Shown in pieces: positions 35,390 through 41,298 of a stretch of 41,298 nucleotides of DNA. This DNA comes from Myxococcales bacterium (GTDB taxonomy: Bacteria; Myxococcota_A; Polyangia; Polyangiales; Polyangiaceae), in assembly GCA_016212965.1 (NCBI GenBank), contig JACRDA010000123.1, positions 1-41,298 of the forward strand. Direction: 5' to 3'. The position numbers and the translations under genes were made by a program. The notes under the pieces are model-generated. The model searched no databases. It saw nothing but the letters and a program-made list of their open reading frames with translations, and was not told where the DNA came from. Positions within the stretch are counted from its first letter, which is position 1. The number at the start of each line of letters is the position of its first letter.

Positions 35390-36792
35390 GGCTCGCGCGC
35401 GCACCCTTCGGCCTCGCGGCGGCCCTGGCCGCGTGCAGCACCGCCGCGCCACCCCCGGCGCCGCCCGGTCCGCCGACGACGACCGCCGCACCGCTCGCGG
35501 CCACCGCCAAGCTCGCACCGGTGACGACCGCCGCCGCGTCCACCCCGGCCGCCGCGACCGCGACGCCCTCCACGACCACGAGTGCCCGCTGCGAGCCGCT
35601 CCGCCCCGAGCTCCCGTCCATCGCGAGCGGCCCCGACGAGCCCCCGCCCGAGCCGCTGCAGGACTTCGGCACGGGCACGCTCGACCCCTTCTACGAGCAC
35701 GTGGCCGCCGTCCTGCGCGGCACCGCCGAGGACCACGTCCGGATCGGCGTCTACGGCGACTCCAACATGACGATGGACTTCATCACCGGCCGCATGCGGC
35801 GGGTGCTGCAAGTGCGCCACGGCGACGCCGGCCACGGCTTCGTGGCCGCGGGCCAGCCCTGGAGCCACTACCGGCACATGGACGTCCTGCACGGCACGCG
35901 CGGCGGCGTGCAGCCCTACGCCTGCTCCACCGATCCGACCGGTGACCGCTCGTACGGCCTCGGCTGCATCGTCGTCGAGGCGGGCTCGGGCGGGCGCAGC
36001 TTCTTCGCCACCGCCGAGGCGAGCGCCCCCATCGGCCAGGCGGTCAGCCGCTTCGACGTCTTCTACGTCAAGCGCAAGGGCTACGGGCGCTTCGAGGCGC
36101 GCGTGGACGGCGTGACGCGCGCCACCGTCGACACCGCGGCCGCCGAGGACGAGCTCGGCTTCGAGCGCATCGAGGTCGACGACGGCCCGCACCGGCTCGA
36201 GCTCGTGGCGACCACGGCGGCGCGGGTGCGCCTCGTCGGCGCGGCGCTCGAGCGCACGGGCAAGCCGAGCTTCGTCGTGGACTCCTTCGGCGTCGGCTCG
36301 CTCAACACCCAGGCCCAGTCGCGGCGCTCGCCCGAGCTCAACCGCCAGATGTACGCCCGCCGGCCCTACGACCTCTTGATCTACATGACGGGCGCGAACG
36401 ACCTCTTCACGCTCGACGTCACGCCGAGCCTGCTCGGCGAGATGATCGCCGCCGACCGCCGCGCCCTGCCCCACGTCGCGGTCCTGCTCGTGACGCCGGC
36501 CGATCGCGGCGCCGGCGTGAGCTTTCCGAAGACGCTCGAGGCCGTGAAGCAGCGCCGCGAGCTCGCGCGGGCGAACGCGACCGCGCTCTGGGACATGTGG
36601 CAGGCGATGGGCGGCATGAGCTCGATGTCGCGCTTCCGCTTGCGGGACCTGTCGATCGAGGACGCGACCCACTTCAACGAGAAGGGCGGCGCGTGGATCG
36701 CCGATCGCCTGGTGTACGCGCTCTGGCAGGGCCTGGCGCGCTACCTCGAGGCCCACCCGCGCGCGGGCTGCGAGCGTGCGGACGCGCCCTGA
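35386..36792 (+). CDS. SGNH/GDSL-family hydrolase lipoprotein
   Basis: 468 residues from GTG 35386, whose GTGA overlaps the previous stop. Signal with lipobox LAAC at Cys17, then a Pro/Thr/Ala-rich spacer to about residue 75. The SGNH catalytic blocks are recognisable: GVYGDSNMTMD near 123 (Ser nucleophile), YMTGANDLF near 336 (Asn) and DATHFNEKGG near 425 (Asp and His). A beta-rich insertion lies between the first and second blocks (residues about 180-280). Such enzymes are esterases or acetyl-group hydrolases, often acting on cell-surface polysaccharides. Coupling with the nuclease-domain lipoprotein suggests a joint role at the cell surface, which remains inference. Substrate unknown. Confidence 0.82.
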   Translation: MRLARAPFGLAAALAACSTAAPPPAPPGPPTTTAAPLAATAKLAPVTTAAASTPAAATATPSTTTSARCEPLRPELPSIASGPDEPPPEPLQDFGTGTLDPFYEHVAAVLRGTAEDHVRIGVYGDSNMTMDFITGRMRRVLQVRHGDAGHGFVAAGQPWSHYRHMDVLHGTRGGVQPYACSTDPTGDRSYGLGCIVVEAGSGGRSFFATAEASAPIGQAVSRFDVFYVKRKGYGRFEARVDGVTRATVDTAAAEDELGFERIEVDDGPHRLELVATTAARVRLVGAALERTGKPSFVVDSFGVGSLNTQAQSRRSPELNRQMYARRPYDLLIYMTGANDLFTLDVTPSLLGEMIAADRRALPHVAVLLVTPADRGAGVSFPKTLEAVKQRRELARANATALWDMWQAMGGMSSMSRFRLRDLSIEDATHFNEKGGAWIADRLVYALWQGLARYLEAHPRAGCERADAP

Positions 36793-36841
36793 GGCCCGCG
36801 CGCTGCGAAATCCGCGACGCTCGCACACGAAAACGAGCACA

Positions 36842-38095
36842 ATGGCGGCCGTGGCGGAGCGCGATTTCCAGCCGGGCACCGTCCTCGGCGGCTACCGCAT
36901 CGTCGGCTACCTGGGGCAGGGCGGGTGCGCGACGGTGTTCGAGGCGGAGCGGGCCGACGGGCTGCGCGTCGCGCTGAAGCGCATGCACGCCTTCGACCCC
37001 GGCGACGTCGCACCGCACCGCTTCGCGCGCGAGATCGCCCTGCTCACGCGGCTGCGGCACCCGAACGTCGTGCCGCTGCTCGACTACGGGCAGGGCGAGG
37101 ACGAGGTGCCGTTCCTGGTGCTCGAGCTGCTCGCGGGCGTCTCGCTGAAAGAGGCGATCCGCGCCGAGGGTCCCTTCGACGTTGCGCGCACCGGGCGCGT
37201 CGCCCTGCAGGTCCTCGACGCGCTCGCCGCGGCGCACGCGATCGGCATCGTGCACCGCGACATCAAGCCCGCGAACATCTTCGTGTGCCGCGCGCCCGAC
37301 GGGAGCGACCTCGTGCGGGTGCTCGACTTCGGACTCGGCAAGGCGCTCATCGGCGATGCCCCCGACCTGCAGACGCTCACGCGCACCGGCTTTCGCGTCG
37401 GCACCCCACGCTACATGTCGCCCGAGATGGCGCGCGGCCAGCGCGCCGCCGAGCCGGGCGACCTCTACGGGCTCGCGCTCGTCATCGCGGAGATGCTGCA
37501 CGGCAAGCCGCTCGTGACCGCGCGCGCGAGCATCGAGGTCATGCTGGCGCACTCGTCGCCCGAGCCGCTGCCGCTGCCCGAGTCGGTGACGCGCTCGCCG
37601 CTCCACCGCGTCATCGCGCGCGGCCTCGCGAAGCCGCTCGACATCCGCTACCGCACGGCGCTGCAGATGCGCGCCGACCTCGAGGCGTGCCTCGGCGCGT
37701 CCCGGGAGCCGCCGTCCCACGCCGAGCGGGACGACGACGAGGCGCCGCCCCCCAGTCAGGGCGCGAGCTTCGACCTCGTGCCGACGGCCCTGTTCCGCCC
37801 GCCCGAGATCCCGAGCGCGGGCGCGCCGGACGGCTCGCTCGCGTTCGCGGCGACCGTGGCCGACGTGGTGAGCCCCCTCAGCGGCCCAGGCGGTCGCGCG
37901 GCCGGAGCGGGCGGAGTGACCGGAACGGCCGGGGCCGCGCCGGGCGCGCCCCCGCCCTCGGCGCTCGTGGATCCGACGCTCGTCGAGGTGCCGCCACCGG
38001 CAGCCGCGCGCGGCCCGGCGTGGTGGTGGCTCGCGGTCGCGCTCGTGCCGCTCGCGGCCCTGGCGGCGGCGCTCGTCTACCTCCTGCGTGACTGA
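36842..38095 (+). CDS. Ser/Thr protein kinase with C-terminal transmembrane helix
   Basis: 417 residues, ATG at 36842. Kinase domain about 18-290: Gly-rich loop GQGGCATVFEA, Lys46 (VALKRMH), HRDIKPAN with HRD at 138-140, DFG at 162-164 and SPE at 193-195. All essential residues are there. A linker rich in Pro/Ala/Gly (about 300-390) leads to one transmembrane helix at the extreme C-terminus (WWWLAVALVPLAALAAALVY) with almost nothing outside the membrane, so it senses from the cytoplasmic side or through partners. It is followed 30 bases later by a glycosyltransferase gene, possibly co-transcribed. Substrates unknown. Confidence 0.9.
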   Translation: MAAVAERDFQPGTVLGGYRIVGYLGQGGCATVFEAERADGLRVALKRMHAFDPGDVAPHRFAREIALLTRLRHPNVVPLLDYGQGEDEVPFLVLELLAGVSLKEAIRAEGPFDVARTGRVALQVLDALAAAHAIGIVHRDIKPANIFVCRAPDGSDLVRVLDFGLGKALIGDAPDLQTLTRTGFRVGTPRYMSPEMARGQRAAEPGDLYGLALVIAEMLHGKPLVTARASIEVMLAHSSPEPLPLPESVTRSPLHRVIARGLAKPLDIRYRTALQMRADLEACLGASREPPSHAERDDDEAPPPSQGASFDLVPTALFRPPEIPSAGAPDGSLAFAATVADVVSPLSGPGGRAAGAGGVTGTAGAAPGAPPPSALVDPTLVEVPPPAAARGPAWWWLAVALVPLAALAAALVYLLRD

Positions 38096-38125
38096 CGCCC
38101 CGACCGAGCGGGAAGACTGGACCCC

Positions 38126-39355
38126 TTGCCTTTCGCGAGACGCAGCAGCCGACGCGGCGACGCCCAGGCGCTCGCCGATGTCCTGTTCGACCTCACGATC
38201 CTGGCGACCTCGACGCGCGTCCGCGGCATCGGTCGCTACCTCGTCGAGCTCGCGCCGGCGCTGCAGCGCGCGGCCGAGCGCTCGGGCCGCGTGCGCCTGT
38301 CCTTCCTCGAGCGGAGCGCGTGGGTCGGGGGCGGCCGCGTGAGCGACGATGCGCGCGCCAGCATCGAGCGGCTGCTCGGCACGCCCGAGCCCGAGCCGCG
38401 CATGGCCTGGGCGTACCGCCAGCGCGTCGGCCTGGCGCGCGCGACACGCCTCCGAGGCGCGCGCCTGCTGCACCTCGGCTACCCCAACGTGACGCCGCTC
38501 GGCGCTGCCGGCTGCCCGCGCGTGCTCACCTGCCACGACCTCATCCCCCAGAAGTTCCCACGGCAGTACCGCGCTTGGCAGGACGGCTACTCGACCGGAC
38601 GGCGCGCACTCGACGCGCGGCGCTACGGGGGCGCGCGCCACGTCATCGCCATCAGCCGGGCCACGGCGGACGATCTCATGGCGCTCGTCGGCGTCCCGGC
38701 CGAGCGCATCAGCGTCGTCCCCAACGGGGTGAGCCTCGAGCGCTGGAGCGCCGAGGTGACGCCGGCGGACGAGGCGCTGCGCACCCGCTACGGGCTCGGC
38801 GCGCGTCGGCTGCTCGTGTACGCCGGCGACGGGGACTACCGCAAGAACGCGGACGGGATGCTCGCCGCGCTCGCGCTCGTGCGACGGCGCCGACCGTCGA
38901 GCGACTTCACGCTCGTGTGGCTCGGCACGCTCGGCGCCGAGACGCGGCGCCGGATCCTGCGCCAGGCCACCGACACCGGCGTGCGAGACGCGGTGCGGCT
39001 CGTCGGCTGGGTGCCGGACGAGATGCTGGCCGGTTTCTACCGCATCGCGCACGCCACCTTGTTCGTGTCGCGCGCCGAGGGCTTCGGCTACCCGGTGCTC
39101 GAGGCCATGGCGACCGGCAGCGCGGTCGTCACCAGCAACACCTCGAGCCTGGTGGAGCTCGCCGGGGACGTGGCGCTCACGGTCGATCCGGAGAGCCCCG
39201 CCGCCCTCGCCGAGGCGGTGCTGTCCGTCGCGACGGGGGACCCCGCGCGGCGGGCGCGCGTGGAGGCGGGCCGGCGCTGGGTCTCCTCGTTCTCGGTGGA
39301 GCGACAGGCCGAGGGTACGCTCGACGTGTACGAGCGCGTGCTCCGCGCGAGCTGA
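38126..39355 (+). CDS. glycosyltransferase, GT4-like family
   Basis: 409 residues. The best start is TTG at 38126; GGAAGA lies about ten bases upstream, and no ATG or GTG gives a full N-terminus. The protein has the GT-B layout: N-terminal FDLTILATSTRVRGIGRYL, linker GCPRVLTCHDLIPQKFP, GARHVIAISRATADDL, VVPNGVSLERW, and the nucleotide-sugar motif RAEGFGYPVLEAMATGSAVV with SNTSSLVE. This is typical of the mannosyl/glucosyl transferases that use NDP-sugars. Its gene lies between a kinase and a second glycosyltransferase, 15 bases before the latter, so a polysaccharide or glycolipid pathway is likely. Acceptor unknown. Confidence 0.87.
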   Translation: MPFARRSSRRGDAQALADVLFDLTILATSTRVRGIGRYLVELAPALQRAAERSGRVRLSFLERSAWVGGGRVSDDARASIERLLGTPEPEPRMAWAYRQRVGLARATRLRGARLLHLGYPNVTPLGAAGCPRVLTCHDLIPQKFPRQYRAWQDGYSTGRRALDARRYGGARHVIAISRATADDLMALVGVPAERISVVPNGVSLERWSAEVTPADEALRTRYGLGARRLLVYAGDGDYRKNADGMLAALALVRRRRPSSDFTLVWLGTLGAETRRRILRQATDTGVRDAVRLVGWVPDEMLAGFYRIAHATLFVSRAEGFGYPVLEAMATGSAVVTSNTSSLVELAGDVALTVDPESPAALAEAVLSVATGDPARRARVEAGRRWVSSFSVERQAEGTLDVYERVLRAS

Positions 39356-39370
39356 GGTACGCTCGGAGCC

Positions 39371-40606
<1,236 letters not shown>

Positions 40607-40700
40607 GGGCGCGCGGGCTCCGCCGGGGCCGTGCGGCCGGGCTCGCGCCCTGCTCAACGTCCGGGCGGCGGCCGGCGGCGTGCGTCCGGGAGCGACTGGG

Positions 40701-40916
40701 TCACTTCGGAAACGCCACGATGCCGGTGCAGTCCTCGAAGTAGAGGTTGTCGGCGTCGACGGCGAGCGGCGTGTACCAGCCACAGCCCTTGCCCTGGTTC
40801 TGATCGACGACCGTCTCGACGGGGCCCCCGGACAGCGGCGCGCGCCGGATCACGGGGTCCTCGTCGGGGTTGGAGCTCCCGTGCGGCCGCCACGGGCCGC
40901 ATGAGCGCGGTGGCGT
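40701..40916 (-). pseudogene. C-terminal remnant of a repeat/beta-propeller-type protein
   Basis: On the minus strand a frame ends with TGA at 40703-40701 and reads back as convincing protein: PVIRRAPLSGGPVETVV, then CGWYTPLAVDADNLYFED and CTGIVAFPK. This resembles the last blade of myxobacterial proteins with repeated D-x-x-N-V/L-Y-F-x-D units (NHL/Kelch-like propellers). About 70 codons upstream an in-frame TAA (40917-40919) closes the frame, and no ATG or plausible start gives a whole protein. Codon use is normal, so decay seems recent. It may be a gene whose 5' part was deleted; the repeats at 41071-41132 lie just beyond. Not expected to be functional. Confidence 0.55.
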
Positions 40917-41070
40917 TTACAGGTCCCGCTAGCGGCCAAGGCAGACTACGAGCGGCCAACGCGTGCGCGTGCGGAGCGCGGCGATGGCGGCCTTGAGCGA
41001 TGCGTTGCCCGTCGGGCGGCACGCCTGCGGCGCTTGCTGTGCTCGAGCTCGAACGGCGGGTCCGCCGGCG

Positions 41071-41132
41071 CGGACACGGGCACGGACACGGACACGGACA
41101 CGAAACGCGGGCTCGGGCTCAGGCTCGGGCTC
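41071..41132. repeat. two short hexamer tandem arrays
   Basis: Five hexamers CGGACA (one copy CGGGCA) run from 41071 to 41100, then eight bases later four copies of GGGCTC (one AGGCTC) from 41109 to 41132. They may vary by replication slippage. No coding role. Confidence 0.85.
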
Positions 41133-41159
41133 GACCGGGCCCGTCTTTCCCCGCCATCT

Positions 41160-41171
41160 CAGATCAGGTGG
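41160..41171 (+). repeat. 12-bp direct repeat, copy 1
   Basis: CAGATCAGGTGG recurs exactly at 41267-41278, 107 bases apart. It could belong to the end of a mobile element or be part of a longer repeat running past the window. Confidence 0.5.
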
Positions 41172-41266
41172 TCACCGAAGGTGGCTCGACTCGCGTCGGA
41201 TGAAACTCGGGTAGCGTGGTCGGGTGCCGGCGCCGAGATCGGTCGCTTCTTGGTGCTGCGAGCCCG

Positions 41267-41278
41267 CAGATCAGGTGG
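41267..41278 (+). repeat. 12-bp direct repeat, copy 2
   Basis: Second exact copy of CAGATCAGGTGG; see the copy at 41160-41171. The sequences around the two copies differ. Confidence 0.5.
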
Positions 41279-41298
41279 ATCCGGAGCCCCACGAGTAC

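Larger units (their letters stand above)
40917..41298. other. non-coding end region with repeats, no gene identified
   Basis: 382 bases in which I find no credible gene: short open frames here read as low-complexity Arg/Ala/Gly and lack signals. It contains hexamer tandem repeats (41071-41132) and a 12-base direct repeat (41160-41171 and 41267-41278). From about 41135 on, base composition is visibly less GC-rich than upstream. It may be the edge of an insertion or mobile element, but no transposase is visible. Confidence 0.4.

Noticed and set aside
32126..35518. An 1130-codon minus-strand frame opposite the GGDEF/EAL gene
   Set aside because: Same reason: composition follows the codons of the sense gene, and no domain or start signal is visible.

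Overview
The window is very GC-rich DNA (roughly three quarters G+C by eye) with densely packed genes on both strands. Several traits point to a myxobacterium-like member of the Myxococcota: eukaryote-type Ser/Thr kinases, an FHA-domain sigma-54 activator, DUF4388 and TPR proteins, many lipoproteins, PrsW, and hybrid GGDEF/EAL proteins. This assignment is inference from gene content; no rRNA or other phylogenetic marker is present. I saw no tRNA, rRNA, CRISPR array, complete insertion sequence or prophage.

Layout. 1-4125: an incomplete lipoprotein gene (minus), a TPR lipoprotein and a B12-binding radical SAM enzyme. 4122-7179 (minus): a membrane-anchored Ser/Thr kinase followed by an FHA-sigma-54 activator, probably a kinase/phosphopeptide-reader pair. 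7355-9338: a small membrane protein, an orphan HicB-like protein and a TraB/PrgY-family protein. 9439-11056: a translationally coupled ECF sigma factor, a membrane anti-sigma-like protein and a small exported protein. 11069-14542: a PrsW-type intramembrane protease with a repetitive Q/P/A-rich head, an AI-2E-family permease and a methyltransferase.

The centrepiece is 14559-25355, fourteen consecutive minus-strand genes, many overlapping by 1 to 4 bases. Read in the direction of transcription they are: a Roadblock/LC7 protein, a DUF4388-linker-TPR protein, a ParA/MinD ATPase, two more Roadblock-like proteins, a tandem V4R-like sensor protein, two unknown small proteins, a response regulator with DUF4388 and TPR, a hydrogenase maturation protease, a V4R-like Cys-rich protein, the [NiFe]-hydrogenase small and large subunits, and a 2x[4Fe-4S] ferredoxin. 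The ferredoxin carries a C-terminal copy of the same domain as the stand-alone Cys-rich protein. This joins a group 3 (Mvh-like) hydrogenase core to a signalling or positioning module. I know of no described system with this composition and treat it as the main candidate for something new.

25722-41298: a nitrilase-family amidase; a pair of inverted heptamer arrays; an ABC exporter; a glycerophosphodiester phosphodiesterase; an HEXXH protein beside a divergent Hsp70; a membrane PAS-GGDEF-EAL protein; a lipoprotein with a bifunctional-nuclease domain coupled to an SGNH-hydrolase lipoprotein; a second Ser/Thr kinase; and two glycosyltransferases. The last 700 bases hold a decayed gene end and short tandem repeats but no intact gene, and could mark a boundary with accessory DNA.
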